From contig NC_023750.2 in assembly GCF_000499845.2 (NCBI RefSeq), forward strand, positions 14,563,141-14,627,140: a stretch of DNA of 64,000 nt, in the 5' to 3' direction. Position 1 is the stretch's first letter; every line of letters starts with the position of its first letter. Below, in pieces: positions 11,817 to 22,176 of this stretch. The notes beneath the pieces were generated by a model, which saw nothing but the letters and a program-made list of their open reading frames with translations, was not told where the DNA came from and ran no database searches. The translations under genes and the position numbers were made by a program. Origin of the DNA: Phaseolus vulgaris. Lineage: Eukaryota; Streptophyta; Magnoliopsida; Fabales; Fabaceae.

Positions 11817-13656
11817 GGCTAAAGTTTTTGTGTATATAAGTGTTTTACCTTGAGGAAATTTAGAAAAGTCAAAGAAGGTAGTTTTCCAGGTAAGGGAGGT
11901 GAGTCACAAAGGACTACTTAAGTACCAAGCCTTTGCCTTAGCCAAAAACTATCCCTCAATGTCCCCACACAAAACTTTCTCTTAGTAAACTACTTAGAAC
12001 ACAATTAAGTTGAGAAATCAAAACTTTTTTTTTTCAATGCAAGAAAACAATGTATGCTAACTAATTTAACAAAGCTAGTCGATTTAACACAAAATAAGCA
12101 TGCAAAGCGTCACTACTAAGCAAAAGAAAAGGCAATTACAAACAATTAACAATTGCTAATTAAGAATTCTATACTAGTCGGCCCTAGGTGAGGCTTCTTG
12201 GACACTTTGAGCCCTTGAAGACACACTCACCGTCTAAAACGTAATTAAGAGGTAATTAACACAAATTAAGTTGTAAGGAAATTAAGAAAAACTCCCTTTG
12301 TTGATCCTCTTTTTGCTAAATGCACTTCCTTGTTGTCTTTGCTTGTTGGCCCTCCAAGTGTTTGTAGTGTTTTTCAAGAATGCTTGTTTCGGCCTTGGCT
12401 TTGTTTCCCCTTAGAATGAAGGTTTTAATTCTCCAATTCCAGCACCTATCAAAAGACTAGACCTTACCCAAGTCAAGTTTCCATTCAATTAAACACCAAA
12501 GGAGAAATAAATTCCAGCACCAAATTAGAGGTCAAAGAACAAAAGCAAGAAACAATTTAATTGAATAAAACAGTACCACCAAAAGGAGTTAGATTATGAA
12601 AACTAGAAAGAGGTCCAAGAAATATTAAGCAAGCAAATAAAAGGTACCAAAATAAAGGTAGGCACACAAAAGAATCCTAAGAATGGCACTAGAATTAGAT
12701 GACCAAATAAAAAAAACAGCACCACTGGAAAATGTTGTGGGCCAGAAACGTGTTTTTCCCCAATTTATGCTGAGCTGTGTTTTTAAGATATGATTCTGAA
12801 ATTTTATATGCAAGATATTCAAGATCTTAGCTAAAATCTGGCTTTGGAATCACTCAAAACGCATGCACCAATTTGTTTTAATAAATTTTGCAATTTTGGT
12901 GTTCAGTTACGCCAGCTGTAGCGCCTCAGATTTGCACACTGATTTTAAAAGATTTATCATTTTTTTTCTGTTGATTCTTTTGGACTAATTCTTTTTTTGT
13001 CCTTTCTATAACACTTCAAACTTGCATATTCCAGAGAATCAAAATTTTCCTATGAGTGAAAATATTTTTCTGAAACAAAACAGCCAGCACAGAAAATTTG
13101 AAACAGGGGATTCTGGAAACTGGAAACAAAAACAGCAAGATACCAAAATTTAAACACAATGGAATTTGTGAAATAGAATTGTGTAGGATCTAAACACAAT
13201 ATGAACTCAAACTAAAATTAAAAAGGCACCAAAAGATCAAAGAACAGCAGATTCAAAGCAATTAAAGATACCCAAAATCAAGAAACAATAGAGCCAAATA
13301 AAGGACTACTAAGAATTGTTGACATTGTGGATGAACATGACTTGACAAAACATATAAGATTCAGAAATTAAAGACTCAAAAGCATAATATGAACTAAATA
13401 AGAAAGCAATAAAGACTCAAAAGCATAAAAGAAAATAGCAACTCAAAGGTGTATGGAATCCTATCACAATTTGCACAAGAACTTGTTCAAGATCAATTGA
13501 ACAAAAGTGCTTCGGTTGGATCTTCCACAAAGCACACCAAAACAAATTAAAATGCAAAAAAAACAGCAAGACAATTATGGAAATAAGATGAACAACATGA
13601 AGTAAAGAAGAACTAGAAATGAAAAGACCAAAAGCAACTCATCTTGAAGAACCCAA
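11817..13656 (-). other. E1 untranslated leader
   Basis: About 1.85 kb between primer-binding site and gag start, with no long frame. The same leader, collinear and clearly similar, is present in E2 (37472-39336) and E3 (41324-43177). A well-conserved block just before gag (about 11880-12000) and a donor-like GGTGAGTGTGT segment (minus strand, near 12230) recur in all three. Confidence 0.75.
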
Positions 13657-13668
13657 GCTCTGATACCA
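13657..13668 (-). promoter_or_regulatory. E1 primer-binding site
   Basis: TGGTATCAGAGC on the minus strand, two bases from the LTR end, is the exact complement of the 3' end of plant initiator methionine tRNA. Confidence 0.9.
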
Positions 13669-13670
13669 AA

Positions 13671-14360
13671 TGATGGCAAATTTCATGAAGGTCTTCTTGA
13701 ATCATGTAAGATATGGTGCGGAAGCTATGGATGTGTGTGTGCAAGATCCTCCTAAGAGTGGTGTTGATATTGAAGGTGCATGATGTGTATGAATATTGGG
13801 AGGTTCGGCCAGCCCAAGGAAAGGTGAAGGATGTGAAGTTTAGAGCCTAGAGTTCTAGGGAGAAGCAAAGCTTGGCACAAAATGGCAGCATAACTTTACT
13901 CACAATAAACTTGCAAATACAAGGTGTAGGCCTTCCTATTTATAAGCTACATGGTCGTGGAAACTAAGCTGATAGCTAATGAAATGAAAGCCAAATGAAA
14001 TGCAAATCACCAAGCACATGGCACATGTGCTCATGACAGGCCAAAACCAAGAGTTTCTAGAAAGTTCACTCAAATATGCTTTCTACACTACTCTAATTAC
14101 TAAGCACCCCTAATGGGCCTCCATGTAACATGTACAAGGCTTTCTCTCTTCCATCCGTGGCTTCATTTAATTGGGCATGAATGTGCTTAGCCATTGATCT
14201 TATAATTGGGCCTAGACGGTCTAGGTCTCCCCCTAGACGCTCCATGTGTAGCCTCCCCTCTTCACGTCCTAGACGCTCCTTCCTTGGGTCTAGACGCTCA
14301 TCATGGTCTAGCTTTGGGTCTTGGCTCTCATGGTGGAATGTGCTTGGCCCTCCTCCATCA
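13671..14360 (-). repeat. E1 5' LTR
   Basis: 690 bp, paired with 5955-6644, about 8 substitutions apart and no length difference. TATA box TATAAATA (minus) is at 13937-13944. The open frames seen across 14181-14421 on the plus strand are antisense to the GAGCGTCTAG repeats and are not genes. Confidence 0.92.
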
Positions 14361-14619
14361 CTCTACGTCATCAAATTTTGGAGTGGTTCTCCTGCTTGAG
14401 CTAGAATTTTCATTTGAATAAATAATTTAAGGTAACGGAAGTTAACTTTCCCTTTCAATAGTATCTTATACTAGATGATCTGGATGTGAAGAGAACGTGA
14501 GAAGCTGGTAAGGGAATTCATACATGCTTGTAGTCACAAGATATTGAATGTTTGAACTCACCTTGATTCTTAATGATTGTATTATACCGTAGTAGTTAGG
14601 ACATAAAGAGGATGTGTGA

Positions 14620-15251
14620 AAATATGTGAGGTTGTTTGAATTGAGGGATGATAGAGTGAATTTGTGAGGATGGTTTATTATAAATTTACAAATTTGTCCT
14701 TGTTATTAAAAAATATTTGAATAATGAACTATGATTCTTTTTGTGTGTAGGTTTGAATTAATTAAATTTTTTTAATATATAATATTCATAATTACTTATA
14801 TTTTATAATAAAAAATATAATAGAAAATATTTTTGTGTTAAATTGAAATAAAATTATTAAATATATTAAAATTTTATGAAAATAATATTTATTATTATAT
14901 GCATTTATTATTTTATATAACTATATATATTTTGTTAATATTATAATTTTTTATTTTATTATTTTCATTATTTATAATTGTATGTTGTTATTAATAGTAT
15001 AATTAGATATTTTTGAAATTATAACTAAATTTATGTAATATTTAATTTTGATATTGTAATAAAATGCATGCCCAAGAGTATTTTGGTAAAATACAACCAT
15101 CCTACATAAATTCCCACCAATCTCTTCATTTTGTGAAGAATGAAAAAAACCACTCACTCTCTCCCCCATCCACTCCCCCACCCTCAAAATCCTTGAAACA
15201 AACACACAAAAAACACTCTTTCTTTCCTCCCCCATAGAAACAGACACACCC
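14620..15251. mobile_element. Truncated Tourist-like MITE relative (tentative)
   Basis: The left part (GAGGTTGTTTG, later ATAAATTTACAAATTTG) and the purine/pyrimidine-rich right end, closing GACACACCC before TAA (15252-15254), parallel the MITE at 53840-54451. The expected left terminus is missing. Related blocks with GTAGTAGTTAGGAYATAA flank it near 14.59 and 15.31 kb, so the locus may have been rearranged. The minus-strand frame at 14972-15247 is just the inside of this repeat. Confidence 0.4.
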
Positions 15252-15254
15252 TAA

Positions 15255-16062
15255 GTAAGGATATGGTGAGAAGGTGCTGAGATATCTTAATGTATTGTAT
15301 TAAATTGTAGTAGTTAGGATATAACGTAAATAATGTTTATCTTAGGACGTTATTTATGACTTTTTCTTTCTACAATAATGATTTTATACTAGAGATCTCT
15401 CATTCTCTCATTATAATAAAATGTTTAATTGTCAGTTTAATAAATTTCTCTCTCAAAAATAAATTATTTCAATCCTTCAATTAATAAATTTATTTCTCTA
15501 AATTAAATATTTTAACTCTTTTTTCTCACTATCACATTCAATTTAGTATAAATACCTTCCTCTCCTTCTACTAACTCTCATGTTCCATTAGAACAACTTT
15601 CACTCATCCCAAATTTTCTCCAACCTATGTAACAGATTCCTCTTTCTCTCTAACCTCCAACTACAACTTCCCTCAACCTCACTCTTTGCAATTTCCTCAA
15701 TATTTTGAGCAAAACTTGTTGCAAATTAAAGTCTTCCATTTTTCTTATTTGAGATATTGTAGAAGACAAATTTTTCGTTTATTAATATGTTCCTTTTTCT
15801 TTCCAAGAGTTTTAGCCTTTCTTCGAATAAGGTATATAGTTTATTTTATTCTCCAAATAAGGTTTCTTCTCGCAAGAGTTTTCCCCTCCCTTTCATGGTC
15901 CTCTTGAAGAAGTTCATTAAAAAATGCATTTATTTTATTCTCTAAATTTTAGACTTCTCATAAATTTCTCAACTTCCATAGAAAATATGCATTGAGTGGG
16001 TGAATTCATGAACAAATTTGGAATGCAATTGTGATACTATATTCCTTTTCATCCCTCAAACA
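15255..16062. other. Non-coding; promoter-like stretch without a recognisable gene
   Basis: TTTAGTATAAATACC near 15541-15555 is a good plant TATA context and is followed by a pyrimidine-rich leader-like stretch. No coding exon follows: the small frames at 15686-15907 and beyond are T-rich and resemble nothing. It may be a decayed LTR or gene 5' end. Confidence 0.35.
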
Positions 16063-16560
<498 letters not shown>

Positions 16561-17354
16561 TTATTGGTTGGATGTTTGCTTATGTGTTTTTCGTTGATGT
16601 TGGTAGAAGTCTTTGATTTTTTGTTTTTAGGAAGAAAGTTTTGTTTTGTATAAGGGTTGGACCACCCCTGAAGTGGTTCACATTTTTTTTGTTGATAAAA
16701 AAACAGATTAAATAGATTAAGCTTGATTAGAAGAGATAAAACATGATTAAAGATCATTTGGGTCTACGCTAATTTTTACACAACACAAAATCCAATAGAA
16801 AATTATAAATAAGAGGGCACCCCATGGTAAAAAGTAATGACTCTTTCAATTATGAACTAGATAATCAAATATACATTTCAATTGACTTGAAGGTCAGGGT
16901 GTCTTTGCAGGTACCACACCCTCATGGACATACCGAAAGAACAACTGAAGGACTGAAAAGAGAGGAGATGAAAGAGACTTGATAAGGGACATTCGGTCTC
17001 AGAAAAATTGTAAGAACAATAATAATAATTATTATTATTATTATTATTTATCTCAGTTTGGGGTTATTTATACAATTCAAATGCTTTCATGTTAAAGGCT
17101 AATTAATGTATGAGTATATGCTATATGTTGTTGGTATTTTTTGTTTCTGTATTGTACTAGCTTCATCTTTAAATTTTAGTGTAAATGTGTGTGATATTTT
17201 TGTAAAACTCTGTTTATTTTGTTATGCTTGTGCAATTTATTTCTTTAGCAAAACTCTTTCTAAGGTACTTGGAGATTATTACATGACCTTTATTTCTTAT
17301 GCAATATGTAACCAAATTGTTTTTTGGCATTACCATTCTTTCAAAACTACAGTT
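16561..17354. other. Non-coding spacer with AAT/ATT microsatellite
   Basis: A palindromic (AAT)n(ATT)n run lies at about 17017-17049. The frame at 17106-17369 encodes a Cys/Phe/Tyr-rich peptide with no domain and overlaps the left arm of an inverted repeat. No gene is supported. Confidence 0.5.
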
Positions 17355-17792
17355 TCAGGTTTGTTTTAGCAGTAACACATTTCAACAAGACGTGAAATAT
17401 TTTGATTTTGAAACTCTTCGAACCCAAATAGTGAGGAGCCAATAACAGAGCTGGGAGCTGTTTCTTCCTGCAATAAGCATTAAATTGTCAGTTATTATCA
17501 ATTTTACTCTTCCAATTTAACTTTACAAACATGCAGATTCTTTTCAGAATGGTGAACTTAAACTTATTAAAATAGATCATATCAGAGTAAATTACCATTC
17601 CCAAAAGAATAATGATATCTATAAATTGAAATTGGAAGAGTAAGATTGAAATTGAGTGACTGGTTAATGTTCAGTGCAGGGTAATAACAGCAGCCAACTC
17701 TGTTATTGTCTCTTCATTATTTTGGTTCGAACAGTTTCAACTTTAAAAAATTCTACGTCTTATTGTTGTTGTGTTTGCTAAAGAAAAACCAA
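17355..17792. repeat. Long inverted repeat (hairpin-forming, ~130-140-bp arms)
   Basis: The left arm (about 17355-17522) and the reverse complement of the right arm (about 17621-17792) share ordered blocks: GGTTTG/GGTTTT, TTTAGCA, AAGACGT, TTGAAACT, TTCGAACC, CAATAACAGAG and TTACTCTTCCAATTT. The spacer is about 100 bp. It could be a foldback MITE or a hairpin precursor; arm identity is imperfect. Confidence 0.75.
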
Positions 17793-17853
17793 AGATTGAA
17801 ATTTTGAAAGGAATAATCATGAAAAAAAAAATTGGTTACATATTGTACAAAAG

Positions 17854-17855
<2 letters not shown>

Positions 17856-17884
<29 letters not shown>
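17856..17884. repeat. (AT)n microsatellite
   Basis: An uninterrupted AT dinucleotide run of about 29 bp. Confidence 0.95.
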
Positions 17885-17892
<8 letters not shown>

Positions 17893-19087
17893 ATTGAGAT
17901 ATAATGAGTTGATATAATTTATCTTATGCTTCATTGATATACTTGTTGATCATCTTAGTTAGGTTTAGTGTTTTTTTCCTTAATATGGTCTGAATATACA
18001 CTGTACAAAGTATGGGTTGTTCTATGTTGCAGCTTTCTTTCTAAAGGTTTATGCTTGCATTTGAGGCATTTCAGATCAGATTTGTCTGTCCTTCTATGGA
18101 GCAAGTAGCTCATCTTTGTGTCCTTCATGCTATTCTGGAAATATCTCTGTCATGGGTGGCTTTCACTGCAAAGAGACTTCATATTCAGTTTTGCTATGTT
18201 TTCTGGTTTTTGGTCCACGTTGGGAGAGGATGTAGCATTAATAGCTCTTGGTTCCTTCTATATATTGGAGTTTGTACAAGTTCCATATGTCAAATATTAA
18301 TTTACAATATTTGTTGAATTAGGAATAGGAAATGAGTAAAATGTCCACCCAACCTTTTTTAAGTAGAACATCGATTACAGAATCACACTGGGATTTCTCT
18401 GTTTATCCCATGTCTTCAAAAAAATTTAAAATATTTTTTTTAATAAAAAAAATTGTAGTATGAATAGTAGAGTCTGAAATACAAAATTGTGTTATACAAA
18501 TCTTCTATTTTGAATGGTGTAATTTAAAATAAAAAAATCATAATTTTTAATTTTTAGATTATATAATTAAGGAAGTCTCTAAATTTTATATTTCAAAATT
18601 AAAAAAAGTCTAATAATAAAAATATCAAAAAATAATTTAGTTGTTTTTTTTAAAAGGGATGAGTCGCCCAACCACACATATATAAGAGAACTAAATTTAA
18701 AGACGAAAGAGTGCATCCAAGTGAATAGTTAAGAAAAGAGATTAATTAAATTAAAAATAAGATAACAAAAGAAAATTAACAAGAATAGGAAGAAAAAAAA
18801 AGAGAGAAAGGATTGTTTATTTCTTTTAGTTTTTTGTGCATGAAGTGAGAACTGTGTGAAGGAAATTCCTCAGATCATCACATTCACTGCTAAATTTCAT
18901 CATCCTCCTCCTTATGCTTTAGTATCAAGAGCAAAATTTTAAGACAAACTTTTCTATTCTATCAGAGAGAAGTACTACAAGTGAAGTTTTTAATATTTTA
19001 TATAATTTAATTCATAGTAAATTAATATTTTAATTTATAAATTATATTATAATTAATATACACACTAAATTCTTTTATTTGAATATA
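17885..19087. other. Non-coding spacer
   Basis: The plus-strand frame at 18051-18317 is free of stops but has no domain, no splice context and hydrophobic low-information sequence. I do not call it a gene. The rest is AT-rich. Confidence 0.5.
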
Positions 19088-19351
19088 CACTAAAAAAAAT
19101 CATCAAATAAAAATCAATTTTTAGAGACTAAAATAATTAATTGTAACAGTAACTAAATTAGATATAAACTACCAATTATAATCTTAGTTACTAATTAGAT
19201 ACCAATTTATAAACCATTTAACAATAATATAAACTAATTTAGAAACCAAAAATTTATTTAGTCTCTAAAATTGTATCTAATTTAGTCACTATAGCAACTA
19301 ATTATTTTTTGTCACTAAAATTGGTTTATATTTCATGATTTTCTTGTAGTG
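19088..19351. mobile_element. CACTA-type MITE, 264 bp
   Basis: Starts CACTAAAAAAAATCAT and ends ATGATTTTCTTGTAGTG, giving about 16-bp imperfect terminal inverted repeats of CACTA type. The flanks are ATA at 19085-19087 and ATA at 19352-19354, the 3-bp duplication CACTA elements make. It has no coding capacity. The interior repeats 'AACTAAATTAGATA'-like blocks in both orientations. Confidence 0.8.
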
Positions 19352-20778
19352 ATATAAATACGTTTAAATGTATATGTATAGAGTATGTAAGATTGCTTTT
19401 AATTATTGATCACTACTTCAAAAATAATTTAAATTTAATGTAGAAAATAGATGAAAGAGAATGTATTAAAGAATATTGATGGTTAAAATATTAAAAATAA
19501 AAGAGCATAGTTTAAGATAGTTAAGATCATTTCCTTTTTCCTGGTTGGTAATATCTAATTAAGAGAATATCTCTAAAGGAAAATTAAAAATTTTGAGGAC
19601 TGAAATGGATAATATCTTCATTTTAAACAATTTTTATTTTATTTTATCTTTAATTATATTTTAAAATCATAATATCTTAATTTATTTTATAGTACATAAA
19701 ATATTTTTCGGTAACTAACTTTAATATTCTACAAACAAATAAAAGCTACAATGTAAAAAAAATAAAGTAGGAAAAAAAAACAAAATATGTTTAGTTTGTA
19801 AGGGGAAAATATTAGAGAAGGAATACATCTACCAAAAAGTAGTTACACACTTTATTTTATAGTTTATAATAATACATTTATTTAAAAAAAATAAAAGAAC
19901 GTGATAAAAATTACAAAAAAACAGGTATATGTGTTTCTACTACAATATATTATACTGTTTAAATTGAGTTTCAATTAGTTTTTAACGTAACAACATATAT
20001 TAATCTAGGTTGAAGTTAATACTATTAGTCAAATTAAAACAACTTGGTTGATTCATAGGTTTATTGGTAAACAATGATGTTTAATTTTGAAATAAACATT
20101 TACATATCTTATGTTTTAATAAATAATATTTATGTTTTTATATTTTCAATAAAATAATACCTACTTTGTTTATTACCCTAGTTGTATTACCCTTCATTGC
20201 AGATGAACCTCTTAATGCAAGGTTTTTGGTTACAAGGGTGTAGCCATTGAAGTTAAACGAAATGAAGATGACTATAAATGACATTGCCACTTCTATTAAA
20301 CAAGCTATGGTATTGGAGGAAAGGAAGAATATCAGAATCAATTCAGGAGAAGCTGCTAAAATTGTAGGAAACGTGAAGCTGCACCAAGATCATTCATTAC
20401 ATAGTTGCACTTGTTCAGTTTCTTAAGAAATGAATCAGAAACAAATATGAAGAAGCTGAAGAGGATCATTAAGGCTTCTTCAGTAATCCTATTCTTTAGA
20501 GCACTGTCACATAGGAGCTTAGCATTTTTTCTTATCAATTAGTCACCACTCAACGTAATTTTTCTATTATTGAGTATTTTACCAACCTAAGAATCATAGA
20601 TGAATTGGAAAATTTTCGACCAGATCTCATATGTACTTGTCAAACTAAATGTTTGAGCTCAATATCTTTCAAGATTACTCAAGGGAAACATGAGGGATCA
20701 AAGCAATGTAATTCCTGTACAGGTTGAATGACCAATATAGATAAACAATTAGACAGTGAACAATAAATAAATACTTAT
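19352..20778. other. Non-coding spacer with a weak gene-like stretch
   Basis: AT-rich. Between about 20190 and 20540 the base composition rises and both strands carry short frames (for example minus 20356-20538), as in a decayed exon. I cannot identify a family. Just before 20763 is ATTAGACAGTGAAC, which recurs at 21306-21319 on the far side of the solo-LTR-like insert. Confidence 0.4.
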
Positions 20779-21303
20779 TGTACCACCGACATGATGTGGC
20801 TTGGTCTCCCTGTCCGAGGTGACCAAGACACACGCTAACGTGTACCAGTCTGCCTGACCGAGCTGGCCGAGACACCACGCACGGCCAGGCCGACCGACAC
20901 GTATAATCATTAACGCTCAAACCAAGGTTAGTAAAGCTAAACTATCATTAAGAATTAGGTAATGTCACCCTAAGTGTGATTCATTCCGCTAATCAGGTCC
21001 AATGTGATAAGCCCATTAAAATAATATAAATAGCACACTTTCCAAGGAGAAAGATACGTCATTTATTACTGTGCACCTACCTGAGTGTTGATCACCCGCT
21101 TTATTGACTTGAACGTCGAAGTGCCTTCTACAGGTACCCCCATTCGGTATTCACCCGAGACCGAGAGTCAAAGAAGAGACGGAGGCGAGAAGGATCCCAA
21201 CCAAGCACCTAGCAACCTGCCCTATCGAAGGAGGAAGACGAAGACTTCAATAGTTCTTTAGGTCTCATCTCTCTAGTAGGAACACTTCTCAAGTTCTCAT
21301 ACA
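20779..21303 (+). repeat. Solo-LTR-like segment, probably Tat/Ogre-type gypsy
   Basis: A GC-richer block starts TGTACCACCGAC and ends CTCATACA. It contains AATATAAATAGC (about 21027-21038) and then TTGACTTGAACGTCGAAGTG with a nearby GGTACCCCC, a combination I know from the 3' parts of Tat-lineage LTRs. No clean 5-bp duplication is visible; instead ATTAGACAGTGAAC lies on both sides. The minus-strand frame at 20675-20920 is an accident of this segment. Confidence 0.5.
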
Positions 21304-21317
21304 TATTAGACAGTGAA

Positions 21318-21841
21318 CGAAAATGGTTGTGTGCATACTAAGGGGATGATTATTGATGATGAGTATGTTATAATTGGATCTGCTAATATAAACCAAAGAG
21401 CTATGGATACTGAGATAGCTATGGGTGCATATCAACCCCATTACACATGATCAGGTTTGTATTTCTCCCGAAGCTTTAATTCTGGAAGCAAATTTTCTAG
21501 TTGTAAATCTTTCTATCCAGCCAAAGATGTCATGTGATATTTTATCTAAATTGATTATAAATCAAATATATCAAATTACTGGATGATTTCTAGGCATAGA
21601 TAGACCTGAAAATCACCCTGATCTTCTACTCAAAGTGAACTATGTATCTCTAGTACCTTGTCTGTTTGGAGAAAATTGACTGATGCCATAATTGTGTAAA
21701 CCTCTTAGTTTTATGTGCCTATATGGCATATGATATTATATTTATTACATTTGTTCTTGTAGATTTATGGTTACAGAATATCACTTTGGGGGAGAGCATC
21801 TTGACACGATAGATGACACTTTTGGGGAACCAGAGAGTTGA
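21318..21841 (+). pseudogene. Phospholipase D 3'-end fragment (PLD delta-like)
   Basis: The first piece (about 21318-21454) reads [20 protein letters not shown], then [21 protein letters not shown] and a stop. This is the second HKD motif of plant PLD (H-x-K-x4-D intact) and the following strand. Compared with the family pattern, a few residues between INQR and [11 protein letters not shown] are missing. After an intron-like gap the second piece (21763-21841, preceded by TTCTTGTAG) reads IYGYRISLWGEHLDTIDDTF, then GEPES and a stop, the PLD C-terminal region cut short. No N-terminal C2 domain or first HKD was found. It is a gene relic beside a solo-LTR-like insertion. Confidence 0.8.
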
Positions 21842-22176
21842 CTAAAATACCCTCCTCAATGCACCACACCACCGCTACTGGTGTACCATTGTTGCTATAG
21901 AAGAAGAGAGGGAGAACGCGTTGCGAAATAGAAAACTCATTCCATAAGGTATTATATATGTGACGTTGCAAAAATTGTTTTCTGGAAATTATGTTCTTTT
22001 TAAAATCTCATTCTAAAATTTCCAAAAATCTCATTTCTAAATTTCAGAAAGCGTATTGCATAAAATTTTCATAGGCAATTTGAAAGTCATATCTGGAATA
22101 ATCTGGAATGGTGTGCTTTAGCTTATGGATATGAATATCCGAAAGAAAAAGGTTGTTGATATGTGTTTTTGTGGCA
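21842..22176. other. Non-coding flank of the MULE
   Basis: No gene. Near 22125-22146 is TTATGGATATGAATATCCG, a degenerate member of the palindromic motif found at several places around the PMD genes. Confidence 0.5.

Larger units (their letters stand above)
5955..14360 (-). mobile_element. E1: Ty3/gypsy LTR retrotransposon, near-complete structure
   Basis: An 8406-bp element on the minus strand, flanked by a perfect 5-bp duplication CTCTA (5950-5954 and 14361-14365). Both LTRs are 690 bp, begin TGATGG and end CCATCA, and differ at about 8 positions. The primer-binding site beside the right LTR matches initiator Met-tRNA, and a polypurine tract sits beside the left LTR. Domain order is gag, CCHC knuckle, aspartic protease, RT, RNase H, integrase, which is Ty3/gypsy order. 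Gag and RT style, and the absence of a chromodomain, suggest a chromovirus-related lineage near CRM; that placement is from memory. The coding frame is broken, so the copy is dead as a source of protein, but its ends are intact. Confidence 0.93.

Noticed and set aside
13657..13668. GCTCTGATACCA resembling a tRNA 3' end
   Set aside because: No cloverleaf around it; it is the primer-binding site of E1 on the opposite strand.
18051..18317. 88-codon plus-strand frame
   Set aside because: No domain, no splice or promoter context, hydrophobic composition typical of T-rich DNA.
20356..20538. Minus-strand frame suggestive of an ARM-repeat protein
   Set aside because: Similarity impression too weak, no conserved motif, stops on both sides; left as unidentified gene-like sequence.
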